This document shows positions 33,620 through 46,300 of a stretch of 64,000 bases of DNA, one piece after another. The stretch is from Ottelia alismoides (Eukaryota; Streptophyta; Magnoliopsida; Alismatales; Hydrocharitaceae), in assembly GCA_037367405.1 (NCBI GenBank), contig JAZKJV010000148.1:930001-994000 (forward strand), given 5' to 3'. The position numbers were made by a program, and so were the translations under genes. The notes beneath the pieces were generated by a model, which saw only the letters and a list, made by a program, of their open reading frames with translations, was not told where the DNA came from and did not search any database. Position 1 is the stretch's first letter; every line of letters starts with the position of its first letter.

Positions 33620-34830
33620 ATTTTTATTCATACTTACTAGAATATAAAGTTTCACTACTTCATGAGCATAGTTGATAAAGCCTTTTGGGATTATAAATCG
33701 TGGAATAAATTCTTGGATGTGGTGCCAAGTTTTATAGTGACTAGATTCAAGGAGTCTTACCATCATAAATAGCTATCTTGTAAAGCAAAGAGCTCCTCAT
33801 CAGTCTAACTTGTAGTTCTTGTGATGACCTACAAAAGGATCTCCTAACCACCCTGATCCAATATAAGATCTCACTCATTCTTCAAGCAATTCTTTGATAG
33901 GTTACTTAATCCAAGAAAATTTTTAAGAAGAGTTCAATCCGAGTTCTAGAATCCGACGTTATTTCTGTCTTCACTCTCGACCTTCTTCTTTGATATGGTT
34001 AATTTATGTTTCAATTATTACTTCGTGTTTTGAAGTTTTTGTAATATTGGTATTAATATATCTGTCTAAGAGTTGTTCTTGGTACAAACCTTTCTTCTCA
34101 AAGGGAAGAGAAACCCTCGGTGAGATTGATAAAGTATTCTTAGTGAATTATATTCTTCTTCGGTAGAAGGTAAATACTGATAAGTTGTGAGCATGTACTA
34201 TGATTTGAACCACACTGGTAATAGCTCTTAAAGTGGAGCATTCATAAGTCCTTAGTAGGCCAAGTTTAGGCATGGCATGTAGCAACCCTAAATATGTATA
34301 GATCTATGTGCATCGGATTGCTTTTCTAGTCATTTTTATGATTGACTTAGTATAAGTTTTTGAAAATGTTATGTTTTAGCTGATCACCATTCATCCCTCA
34401 CCCCCATCCCTCTAGTGCATCTTCCCATTACTCTAGTAAGCTTGGTCCTTTCTTGGGGATGCAAAAAATAGATTTCTTTTTTACATCTCTAATATTGTAA
34501 TAGTATAGAAACTCGGTATTTGCCCTTGCACTATGCTTCACTTTTTATTTCATTCATCGTAGATACTAGAGTAGTGCAATCACTTACGTGAAGGCTTAAG
34601 CAGTGATGTTGCACCCTTGACTAAATATGAAGCCCACAACATGAGTAGTTCGAAAAGGATCGAGGCAGGGTCATCTTTCCATCATATAAGTAGGTTATTA
34701 GTAGTGCAGAGTTAAAAAAAGTGTTTCCTTGAGGACTACTCTTGAGGTCCAAATTAGAGGAAGGAATTTTCTTGGAATCTATTTTAGTATTGCTGATCAC
34801 GAGACTCTTTTGTGTGTATGTATTATGCAG
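33620..34830. other. Intergenic stretch, no feature seen
   Basis: No gene, LTR or bounded inverted-repeat element was recognised. Confidence 0.35.
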
Positions 34831-34833
34831 AGA

Positions 34834-35000
34834 GGATCCTCTGCTATTACAGCACCTACTGTAACGCAGGAGATCCGTTGGATGACGATTGGAAAACCTC
34901 GTGATTCGTGCCATCCATCTTCAAGCCCCTATGAAGGTCTCCTGATCTTCATCCAATGGATCCCCTACGTTACAGCAAAGGTTGTTACAGCAGAGGATCC
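34834..35000. mobile_element. MITE with GGATCCTCTGCT ends
   Basis: A 167-bp element with inverted ends GGATCCTCTGCTATTACAGC and GGATCCTCTGCTGTAACAAC. Inner inverted words include GGATCC(A/G)TTGGATGA and its complement TCATCCAATGGATCC. It is related to 16475-16644 in end sequence and length. No intact target duplication is visible. Confidence 0.7.
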
Positions 35001-35764
35001 ATCCTCATGTATTTTGATGGAAACTCGGATTAGTTTGGACAAGGAAAAGGTGGTTGAACTTATGTGGGTGGGAGGTGATGAATGTAGTAGCTTTAGGTTG
35101 GACCCATGGTTGCATTGGATCTTTTCTAGTCAATATGTGTTGTTGCTCAAAATTTTTGTGTTTTGTCTCCTTTCTTGTTAGCCCTATATCGTTATCATGG
35201 AGCATTGTCATTCATAGATTCAGATTTTGAGACAACAAATAGGCATAGTGAAAACAATAGGGATCATTTACTTAGTATGTTTATTGTAGTTGAGTAAGGT
35301 AACCGAGAAAGCATACGAGGTCGTTTCATCTATACATCCTTCTTCTCTTATTCTTTTTAACAGGATGAGGTAGGAGGTAAGGGAGGAACAATGCGAGGAC
35401 ATGAGCATGCAATAAATTGATGCCTTTTAAGAGATAGGAGGTAAGGTTCTCAAGTTCATTTGATTTCCATTTTTGTTAGTTTGTTGAACTTTATAAAATA
35501 GATCTCAAAAACTAGACAAGTGGTTTTTTTTTTCCGTAGGAACCGCTCGCTCTATCCATAATATTTGTTTTGAAATCACCTAGTATGAGAATAATGATGT
35601 AATTGTCTAGGAGATTTCCCTGAGAAAACGAGGAGAAATATCTTATCGACAACTATAAATCCTTTTTACAAGCAAACTTATAAATCAAGTGACCACACTT
35701 TCACGCCATATATATGTAGCAATTTACATTGCTTTAAGTTTTTTTCTACTATCAATGTACATAT

Positions 35765-35963
35765 TGTAGCACCCCAAACATAGTACAATATCTAGAAGTC
35801 ACAAGTGCGGTAATAGCTTATAAGTAGCAAGGGCTACTACTAGTCAACTTGCGCATAAGCGTTTATGGATGTGGTAGAGGACTCCAATTGGGCCCAAGTT
35901 AAACAGGTTGTCTGAGCCAGTATTCCCCGATAACGAACCAGGTCTAGGGCACAATATATTACA
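35765..35963 (+). mobile_element. LTR of a TRIM-like element followed by a primer-binding site
   Basis: The sequence starts TGTAGCACCCCAAACATAG and ends ATATATTACA (199 bp). It is followed after two bases by TGGTATCAAAACCC (35966), a primer-binding site of the initiator-Met tRNA type. It is homologous to the solo LTR at 16018-16374. A short LTR with a PBS and no visible coding region downstream suggests a TRIM or other small non-autonomous retrotransposon, but the second LTR was not found. Confidence 0.6.
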
Positions 35964-35979
35964 AATGGTATCAAAACCC

Positions 35980-37390
35980 AAAACGTTACACACATAGTAT
36001 AGTGCTTCCTTTGACGTGAGCTTTAAACAACACTCGAATTTAGAATTAATCAACATGGACTAGTATACATAGGAAGCAATCATGTTGCATGAGTTATTTG
36101 TATTTACTTCATTGATTTACAATTCACCTGCTAATCTAGAGGATACACATGGTGAGAGAGCAATTTTGTAAGAAAGCATATGATGCAAAAATTGAAGTTG
36201 ATACTTGCGCATTTTATACAAATATTGACATTAATATCCATTTTAAAATGGTTATAAATATAGATATGTAAATAATTGTACCTACATATCTATTTCAATA
36301 GATAATATAGTTGTAGATCTATACACTAATGTATATAACAATGTCATGTACCTCATTTCATTGTATGTCAATAATGCATATAACAATGTAATTGTTATGA
36401 ATTTATTTCATTGAAGTATTGATTCTGTAGAGAGAAAGGACATTTCCTATGAGCAATTGACTCATTAACAAATTAATAAACATGTGATCTCATCCTTTCA
36501 TTTTTCTTTCATTATCGTTTATTACACGAAAATAACTCAATAGTTTTATCAAAATTGTATTTCCATTTGTTCCCATATTCAACTTTTTTTACATTTGTAT
36601 GTATATTTTTTTCGACTCGTTTATTTTTTACACCTCATTGTTATATTTTATAATAACTCATTGTTCATTTTTGAATCCGTTCCTCCTTCCCCGTATCGAA
36701 CGCGCAGGAGTTCCCAGCCACTCGACATCCCTATCCTCCATCGATCACACTGCGATATCAGATTCCTCTCAACAAAGAGAAGAAAATAAAAAGCACCGGT
36801 ACTTTTAAACATAGAACAGGAAATTATCAAAAGACCTGGACATTTTAATAGTTATTTTTTAAAGCATTAGTATAAACTGTAAGCTTTTCACTGGAAAGAA
36901 ATCTGAGTATAAACTCGACATCAATCCCAAGTACAATAGCTGAAAAAAGAACGAGCTGGGCAGCAATGCACAGTCAGTGTGCAGATGATCGATTATCCTA
37001 ATGACCACCCCACGAAGGTGCCAACAATTTAGCATACAAAAAATAAAAAATGGCAGTTGCCATAAAGTTACAACAAAAAGGTATGTCAACAGATACAACC
37101 AATCAAAGCTTACTGTAGTCTGTAGTAACATACGTATTCGCGAACAGAGTACAAATACGAACACATGTATGACTCGCTCCCGATCTCTGTAATTAGTGAG
37201 CTAGGTAGGGCTAAACCATTCCATCGCAACACAACACCTACGCCGAGAAAACAACCCGTTCGCCTTCTATAATAATCCTTTTTCCAGCAATGCTGGCCCT
37301 AAATAATTTAGATAACTACCCCTTTGATCACTCAACTTATCTCTCGATGACTCCATCAAATTGTGTGATAAAGCATAAAACCAGCACTGG
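35980..37390. other. Intergenic stretch including the probable DOHH 3' UTR
   Basis: The part near 37390 is probably the 3' UTR of the minus-strand DOHH gene. The remainder is AT-rich with no recognised gene. Confidence 0.4.
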
Positions 37391-40300
37391 TCACTGAACT
37401 TGGGGTGCCCTTAGGAATAGAAACTACAAAGAAAATGGGTAGCAAGAAGATCAAATTAGAGCCAAAACTATAGAAGCATCAGAAAAATCATGACAAAGTC
37501 ATTACCTCGAAGGATTTTCCACTTCTTTCAAACTCAAGCATGCTTAAAGCAACTTCACAGCTTTGTGAAACAATAGGTTCGGGATCCTGGGCGAACTTCT
37601 GGAGAAGAGAAACACTCTCGCTGTCTGGCAGAAGATAACACGAGAAACAAAGTGAGTTGGACATGGAGAGGCAGAAAAATAGCATATAACTTGTATCTGA
37701 TTCTGAGCATGCAAACATGCAACAATCTCACCATCCAAGTGACAAATAATTTCAGATGCTGTATGTCTGATGAATTATTCTTTTGAATGATGGATTTAGT
37801 GACAAAGGAATTTTCCCAGCAAGTTGTAGAGCATACCGGCAATCGAACCAAGAGCTTCTGCAGCTTCATGCCTGACCATTGGATGCTCATTCACATTCCC
37901 AATAATTTCAGACAGCGCATTGGCAGCAGCCTTGTTTTGCAGTTGACCCAAAACATAAGCCACCTGAAAAACAAGCAAAAAGATGACAATCCTAGCTTGC
38001 AAATACACAAAGCAAAATGCGATGGTTAATCAGTCCTGAAAAATCAAAATCTCTGAGGTGGAAGCAACTACACCCCCCTCCCCCGAAGTTACAAAACATG
38101 TCTCGACTGATATTAATTGACAGTTTACAAACATTTACCGAAAGCATAGAAAACTAAGAAAACACTGAACTAATTAATGTATAAGGTCTCTACAAATGTC
38201 ATTATAAGGTCTCCAGCTCCTAAAACATATAATAGGGTAAAAAATACAAACATAAGTAATAGCCATTGGCTTTCCATGTTACTTGAACGCCAAAAGAAAA
38301 AATCTGCACAAAATGAGTCTTCTGAAGAGGGAGAAGCCCATCCCAAAGCTCGATCTCCCCAAGTTTTAAGTGTGCCCATAAAGAAGATAAGAAGCCTACA
38401 TGTCAGGTACTTTGTGCAACATATACGTAATAATTGTCATGCTATGGGAAACCACATGAAAACATGACTATAAAAGGAGGCTTGATTTTGCAGGGAAGAC
38501 GACATCACAATCCAAAACTACATCTCCTGCATGAGTACCCCAGAAAGGTCCTTGCATCCGAGATGTCCACCCATACTAGAGCCGCTTGAGCGCAATGTTC
38601 ATTGGCATCACATAAAAAGTAGTTCCTACTCCGGCTCCAAATTTCACATAACCTTTTACACTTTTGGAGGGGAAATAAGTTCTAATAACCCTGGACTGGA
38701 ATCATTTTTGAGGTTATTTGTTGGATTTTGACCCAAACAAAAGAGCTAAGGCAACCACCAAAATTATTAAGCTCAATCATCCACTCTTAATTCTCTCTTG
38801 CTGATTTTTTCCCTGTGGCTATTTTCTAGGGCATTGTAACCTTCCCCAATCAGCCCAGAACATCCTGGTTGCTAATGGTCTACTACTCGGTTCGCAATAA
38901 TACTGAGATCATAACTTCACACTTTTAAATAACACTTTCCTCTTAGCTATTAGTAGAGGCCCGTCCACCTTTCTAATAGCCATTTACATTGTTAGATGGC
39001 TGATTTTGATATTGTTATAAAATATGAAGAATGCGGAAGCGAACATGGAAAAGATAAAGAACAAAATAAGAACGCGGGATTTTAACGTGGAACCCTACTC
39101 CGTGAGGAGCGGGATGAAACCACGGGAGAAGCCCTCAAAGGGGCGTGATATGCATTGCACTTTCTCAATGAGTACAGGAGGTCTGGGGCTCCTTATATAG
39201 CCTTCCCAGAGCCTCCAAGTCCCACTCCTGGTCCATGTGGGACTAAACACTGGATGGGGGTAAATGGGTCTTCTCCAGGATCCATTTACCCTGCTACAAC
39301 TCAATATGGCGCACTACCAAATACTCTAACACTCCCCCTCAAGCTGGAGCATGCAATGCTCAGCTTGGACAAACAGAAATAAACTCAACTCAACGCTACA
39401 GGACACTACGGACAATATCAACCCAATGCGCACATGCTGCAGTCGAGGACGTTGCTTCTCATGCCGTGCAGGTGAGGAGGACGAGCGGGCTAGAGTGTGA
39501 GTCAACTGAAGACTCGGAATCTGAATGTCGAGTCTGAACTGCGCCTGAAGTCTCCTCGTCGGAGAACTGGGTCTCTCCCATCTGGCTCAGAGAATGGTGC
39601 ACTGCTCTGGTGTACCTATGATACCACATGAAAACCCTTGCCCTCAATGGCTTAGGGAATGGTCCTCTGCTCTGGAGTCCCTATGGCTCACATGAAAACT
39701 CTGGCCTGACAACAAAGAAGAATGATGGGGACCTCTGATAAATGATGGCAACATATGCTCATCTGCAAATGACCGCAAATATATGCGTGTCTGAAACTGG
39801 ACTCGGAAGACAATCATCGAGTCTGAACAACCGTAGAGTCTGGAATTCTGACTTGGTCTGGAAATCTGCATCAATCTGGATCTGAAATGTGGAACAATAG
39901 AACAGACCTGTGACTCTACATATACACTCCCCCTTTCTCCCATACTAATCGGAAAACATGGATGTCGACCAAGTTGGGAGAAGACAAGATAAATAGGGGG
40001 TAACAAAACATGAAATTTACGGCTTTCATCATTTTTATTTTAATAAGCCGTCACAATTTTTTCCTCGATTTATTTTGAAACACATTTTTTTAAGCCGTTG
40101 ACATTTTTTCCGGCTTTTCATCCTTTTTTTAAGCCGTTTCATTTCATTTTTTTGACTTTTCCTTGCATTTTTTTTAAAACATTTGCGTACGGTTTTTTAT
40201 TGTTGTACGCGCCTTTTCAAGTTCCCTCTCTTTTTTTTTGCAAATTGGTCCAACATGACATTTTCCTTCACATTTTTTTAACTCACGCCCAACATGGGCC

Positions 40301-43300
40301 GAAATATCAGCAGCCCAATATTCTCTCTCTCCCCCCTTTTTTTATATTAAACAATCAGGGCCTTTGGGCCTCCCATATTCACGTGTTTGAGTTCCCTATT
40401 GGGAACCCATCGTCCTGTGCTGCAATCGCCGCAAGGGTTCCGCGCCGCCTGCGCTGATGGAGATGCCTGGAGTCGAACGCAGCCATGGGGGGAGCGGCGC
40501 CGGAGTCCCTGATGTTGCGCCGCCTTCGAAGGAGGGTGCGTCTGCACGTGGGAGCTCTTCGCCACCTGGATGCGCCGCCTGGACTCGATGCAGATTCACC
40601 GCCAGACTCGACAAGATATGAGGGTCGCGCGTGTGTTACCCTCTGGGACACGCTGGGCTCGATCTGGGAGAGGACATGCTGCCGCCACGAAGGCCTGGGT
40701 GTAGAGTCGCGCGAGAGCTCGCGCGCACCTCTGTACGATGGGGTCGCCAGATGCTGCTGCACGAAAACTGGCGGAGAATCGCCAGAGACATGATCGCCAG
40801 GGGTATGACGCTGCCTGGAGCCTTGGAGAGGCTCCGCCTGGAACCCTGGGAGGAGATACCATGGCTGAGAGGAACCCGTAGGATTCTGAAGGCCTGGATG
40901 ACTTGCAGCACCCCTTTTTTTCGGTCGATCTGGAGTTGTGCAGGGGTGCGCGGCCCAAAGCCTGGGACTGAATCTTCACGGAAATCGATGATACCTTCAG
41001 ATTTAGGGTTTTCAGTAAAACCCTAGAACAATAAATCTCTAATCTTGAACAAATGACAACATATTAATCTCCAATAACAACGAATCTCGAACACATGATG
41101 AACTAACGTAAAATCCTCGAGAATCGACCCGCTCTGATACCATGTTATAAAATATGAAGAATGCGGAAGCGAACATGGAAAAGATAAAGAACAAAATAAG
41201 AACGCGGGATTTTAACGTGGAACCCTACTCCGTGAGGAGCGGGATGAAACCACGGGAGAAGCCCTCAAAGGGGCGTGATATGCATTGCACTTTCTCAATG
41301 AGTACAGGAGGTCTGGGGCTCCTTATATAGCCTTCCCAGAGCCTCCAAGTCCCACTCCTGGTCCATGTGGGACTAAACACTGGATGGGGGTAAATGGGTC
41401 TTCTCCAGGATCCATTTACCCTGCTACAACTCAATATGGCGTACTACCAAATACTCTAACACTCCCCCTCAAGCTGGAGCATGCAATGCTCAGCTTGGAC
41501 AAACAGAAATAAACTCAACTCAACGCTACAGGACACTACGGACAATATCAACCCAACGCGCACATGCTGCAGTCGAGGACGTTGCTTCTCATGCCGTGCA
41601 GGTGAGGAGGACGAGCGGGCTAGAGTGTGAGTCAACTGAAGACTCGGAATCTGAATGTCGAGTCTGAACTGCATCAGAAGTCTCCTCGTCGGAGAACTGG
41701 GTCTCTCCCATCTGGCTCAGAGAATGGTGCACTGCTCTGGTGTACCTATGATACCACATGAAAACCCTTGCCCTCAATGGCTTAGGGAATGGTCCTCTGC
41801 TCTGGAGTCCCTATGGCTCACATGAAAACTCTGGCCTGACAACAAAGAAGAATGATGGGGACCTCTGACAAATGATGGCAACATATGCTCATCTGCAAAT
41901 GACCGCAAATATATGCGTGTCTGAAACTGGACTCGGAAGACAATCATCGAGTCTGAACAACCGTAGAGTCTGGAATTCTGACTTGGTCTGGAAATCTGCA
42001 TCAATCTGGATCTGAAATGTGGAACAATAGAACAGACCTGTGACTCTACATATACACTCCCCTTTCTCCCATACTAGTCGGAAAACATGGATGTCGACCA
42101 AGTTGGGAGAAGACAAGATAAATAGGGGGTAACAAAACATGAAATTTACGGCTTTCATCATTTTTATTTTAATAAGCCGTCACATTTTTTTCCTCGATTT
42201 ATTTTGAAACACATTTTTTTAAGCCGTTGACATTTTTTCCGGCTTTTCATCCTTTTTTTTAAGCCGTTTCATTTCATTTTTTTGGCTTTTCCTTGCATTT
42301 TTTTAAAACATTTGCGTACGGCTTTTTATTGTTGTACGCGCCTTTTCAAGTTCCCTCTCTTTTCTTTTGCAAATTGGTCCAACATGACATTTTCCTTCAC
42401 ATTTTTTTAACTCACGCCCAACATGGCCCGAAATATCTGCAGCCCAATATTCTCTCTCTCCCCCCTTTTTTTATGTTAAACAATCAGGGCCTTTGGGCCT
42501 CCCATATTCACGTGTTAGAGTTCCCAATTGGGAACCCATCGTCCTGTGCTGCAATCGCCGCAAGGGTTCCGCGCCGCCTGCGCTGATGGAGATGCCTGGA
42601 GTCGAACGCAGCCATGGGGGGAGCGGCGCCGGAGTCCCTGATGTTGCGCCGCCTTCGAAGGAGGGTGCGTCTGCGCGTGGGAGCTCTTCGCCACCTGGAT
42701 GCGCCGCCTAGACTCGATGCAGATTCACCGCCAGACTCGACAAGATATGAGGGTCGCGCGTGTGTTACCCTCTGGGACACGCTGGGCTCGATCTGGGAGA
42801 GGACATGCTGCCGCCACGAAGGCCTGGGTGTAGAGTCGCGCGAGAGCTCGCGCGCACCTCTGTACGATGGGGTCACCAGATGCTGCTGCACGAAAACTGG
42901 CGGAGAATCGCCAGAGACATGATCGCCAGGGGTATGACGCCGCCTGGAGCCTTGGAGAGGCTCCGCCTGGAACCCTGGGAGGAGATACCATGGCTGAGAG
43001 GAACCCGTAGGATTCTGAAGGCCTGGATGACTTGCAGCACCCCTTTTTTTCGGTCGATCTGGAGTTGTGCAGGGGTGCGCGGCCCAAAGCCTGGGACTGA
43101 ATCTTCACGGAAATCGATGATACCTTCAGATTTAGGGTTTTCAGTATAACCCTAGAACAATAAATCTCTAATCTTGAACAAATGACAACATATTAATCTC
43201 CAATAACAATGAATCTCGAACACATGATGAACTAACGTAAAATCCTCGAGAATCGACCCGCTCTGATACCATGTTATAAAATATGAAGAATGCGGAAGCG

Positions 43301-46300
43301 AACATGTAAAAGATAAAGAACAAAATAAGAACGCGGGATTTTAACGTGGAACCCTACTCCGTGAGGAGCGGGATGAAACCACGGGAGAAGCCCTCAAAGG
43401 GGCGTGATATGCATTGCACTTTCTCAATGAGTACAGGAGGTCTGGGGCTCCTTATATAGCCTTCCCAGAGCCTCCAAGTCCCACTCCTGGTCCATGTGGG
43501 ACTAAACACTGGATGGGGGTAAATGGGTCTTCTCCAGGATCCATTTACCCTGCTACAACTCAATATGGCGCACTACCAAATACTCTAACAGATATCATTT
43601 ATGATAACCAGCAATAACTGAAATCTTTATTGGGAAAAAGTGGTTGTGAGTTGTGACAATTTGCTGAGTTTTGCCAATTGGATTCATGACAAGTAACAAC
43701 TACCAAGAGAGTTAAATTCAAAGCTGTCAAGTAGTAATCTTCCACTCTTACAGCTAGCACCCAGTTCTTGTGAGTTTTACATGTGGAACTATTTTTTGGG
43801 ATAACACAAGCATGATGGAACAAAGAAAAGATGCAACATCTTATGAAAATCGGAACAAAATGAGGAAGATCCGCCTGATGTTAAATTATGGCCATAGCAC
43901 TCCCATTAAACATACTTTTACTAATCATTCTGGTAATGTAATCCTAAGTATCAGCTTTTCAGAAAATAAATAATAATACCGCTTTTTATATGAATCATTG
44001 GATTGAGGGAGCCGGTTTCCATTTCTAGTTGGCTTTTGAATTTGAACACAGTTTAAAAAGCCTAGAGGTTTTCAAAGGGCTTATGTTGTATATAAGCCTT
44101 TAAAGAATAAGTATAAGTTAATCTTCTACTACACATAGTAAAAAAAATTTGGAATGAGTTACCCACAGTGATTCTGTTCAAAGTTGCTTACCAGATTTGA
44201 GGATACATGATTGTGTAATTGAATCATCTTTTTCAAAGCAAATGATGGCAATGTTTCAAAAAAAATAACATTAAGTGACTAAACCTCATGCCGCAAGAGA
44301 GCACTTCCAGCACCTAATGATGCAATAATAGCACTAACAGCATCATCTCCGCCTTGATTACGAAGAGCAAATAGAGCAGCATAACGTTCATACATGTTTT
44401 CATTTTCATCAAGTAGCACCTCCCTTAAAAGGATAAAGGAAGGGGATCAGTACAGATAACCATCAAAATGCAGGTATTAAAGTTCCCAATTTCGCAAAGA
44501 CAACATACCTTAACTGTTCTGTCGAGGAAAAAGATGAAGAAGGTTTGGCAGGATCAACAGATAAAAAAGGTGATGCGTTGGAGGTATGCATACCATGTGC
44601 CTTATTTTGCTCCTTTATACGTCTTAATGCTAGCTCACAAGTTTCTTGTACTTCAAGAGCAGGGTCTGACCTCATGCTTTTTTCCAGAGGAAGGGTATAG
44701 GTCTCTAGCCCAATAGCTCCAAGGGCTTCTGCAGCCTACAAAACTAAATTTTAAATAAGCATGTATATAAACAGTGTGATCCTCCATGTAACTTTATGAA
44801 GAAATGACACACCTCATGCCGGACAATTGGATGCAGTGAAAGATCGTTTAAGATTTCCAATAAAGCCGGTATTGCCTCTGTATCTTGCATTTGACCAAGC
44901 GCAAATGCTGCCTCATGTGCAAGCAGATTTGAGGAATCTCGCATTGCTACAAACCCAACAATAAGAAAATGACATGAGTAACAAGAACGAACAAATTGTT
45001 TAAAAAAACAAGAACGAACAAAGTAAATATAAATTGAGAAAAACAAGAAAATGCGAATCTACACATGACCAGCACAACTTCATTCAACAAAGCCTATGAT
45101 GATAATTGATCTACAAGTAAAAAAATAATTGAAATTTTATATTAGTTCGCAGAGGCATATTATCCGGCAATGAGAGGGAAAACGGAGCTTAAATTTTTTT
45201 GATAAAAACAGAGCTTAATACTTTTCACAGACAACAACAACATGGGGCGGGAATGACAAACAAGCTTTAGAATATGCATTCATCTGAATCATGAGTCGAA
45301 AACAACCTCTTGAAAGAAGCAGTGGGTAGTAGCAGTATATAAAATGTGGACAATACTTAAATTCATCATATCAATTTGAACTCATCAAACCCACACAAGA
45401 CTAAGACTGAATACATAGGGTGCACTTTTGATAGAAGCAATGGTGACGGAATCGAAGTGAAGATTAGAGAAGATAACATTCAGAAGAAAGATTCTTTTAG
45501 ATACTTGGGATCCATTTTGCAACATGATGGGGAAATCGACGGAGATGTCACTCATATAATAAATGCATGTTGGCTAAAGTAGAGATGATCCTCTATAATT
45601 CTATGTGATAAGAAAATTCCTTTGAAAATCAAAGGAACGTATTACAAAACAACAATGAGACATGTTATGCTCTATGAATTTGAATGTTGCCCTGTGAACC
45701 ATAAATATGTGTAGAAAATGACAGTAGCAGAAATTAAAATGCTATAGTAGATGATCGGTTATACACCAAAAAATCAGAATCGGGATAATGTGATCAAAAG
45801 GAAGGTTGGTGTAGCTCTGACAGAGGATAAGATGAGAGAGAAATGCTTAATGTGGTTTGTCCATTTGCAAAGAAGGTATGTCGAATCACCAATTAGAAGA
45901 TGCGAGATTTGAGATGTTGAGCCAGATAAGGGAGGGCAAGGAAGGTCTAAGAAGTGTTGTAAGGAGACTATCTGAATTGATCTTAATTATTTGGATCTAA
46001 GCCTAAGAATGACCCAAAATAAATTTGAACAGAGGCACACAATCCATGTAATTGACCCTACTTAATGCAGGAGAATGCTTTGTTGTCTTTTTTGTTGTTG
46101 TTGTTGTTGTAGATCTACATAAGCCACCTTTTTGTTTGTAATAGGCACAGTTTCGGATACCACAACATTATTACCCATGTATCATGTCGTGTCCCCAACA
46201 CGGCCGCTATTGATACACCTTGAGTGTAGTTTTTCCAAGGTTTTCCACCCACGCCAGAGTTATATTGTTGGCATCCCGCTGATACCATAACACCAAAAAT

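Larger units (their letters stand above)
39013..43590 (-). mobile_element. Non-autonomous LTR retrotransposon, LTR-body-LTR-body-LTR, in DOHH intron 4
   Basis: Three 319-bp LTRs (39013-39331, 41143-41461, 43272-43590) alternate with two near-identical internal regions (39332-41142 and 41462-43271, about 1.81 kb). One 5-bp duplication GATAT flanks the whole (39008-39012 and 43591-43595). Read on the minus strand, each LTR (TGTTAGAG...TATAACA) is followed by TGGTATCAGAGCGGGTCGA, a perfect initiator-Met tRNA primer site. A polypurine tract CTTGAGGGGGAG precedes the next LTR. The bodies have no gag or pol, only a GC-rich half with unrecognised overlapping ORFs and an AT-rich half. LTRs differ at only one or two positions (for example GCGCACTACC versus GCGTACTACC), so insertion is recent. 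The element lies in the same orientation as DOHH. Confidence 0.93.

Noticed and set aside
40347..41026. Several ORFs of 70-131 residues inside the LTR element body
   Set aside because: They overlap on both strands, resemble no gag, pol or host protein, and recur only because the body is duplicated at 42490-43150.
45107..46120. GATCTACA at both sides of the intron 1 LINE as its target duplication
   Set aside because: The left copy lies about 260 bp away from the first recognisable LINE sequence and the word is short, so chance is likely.
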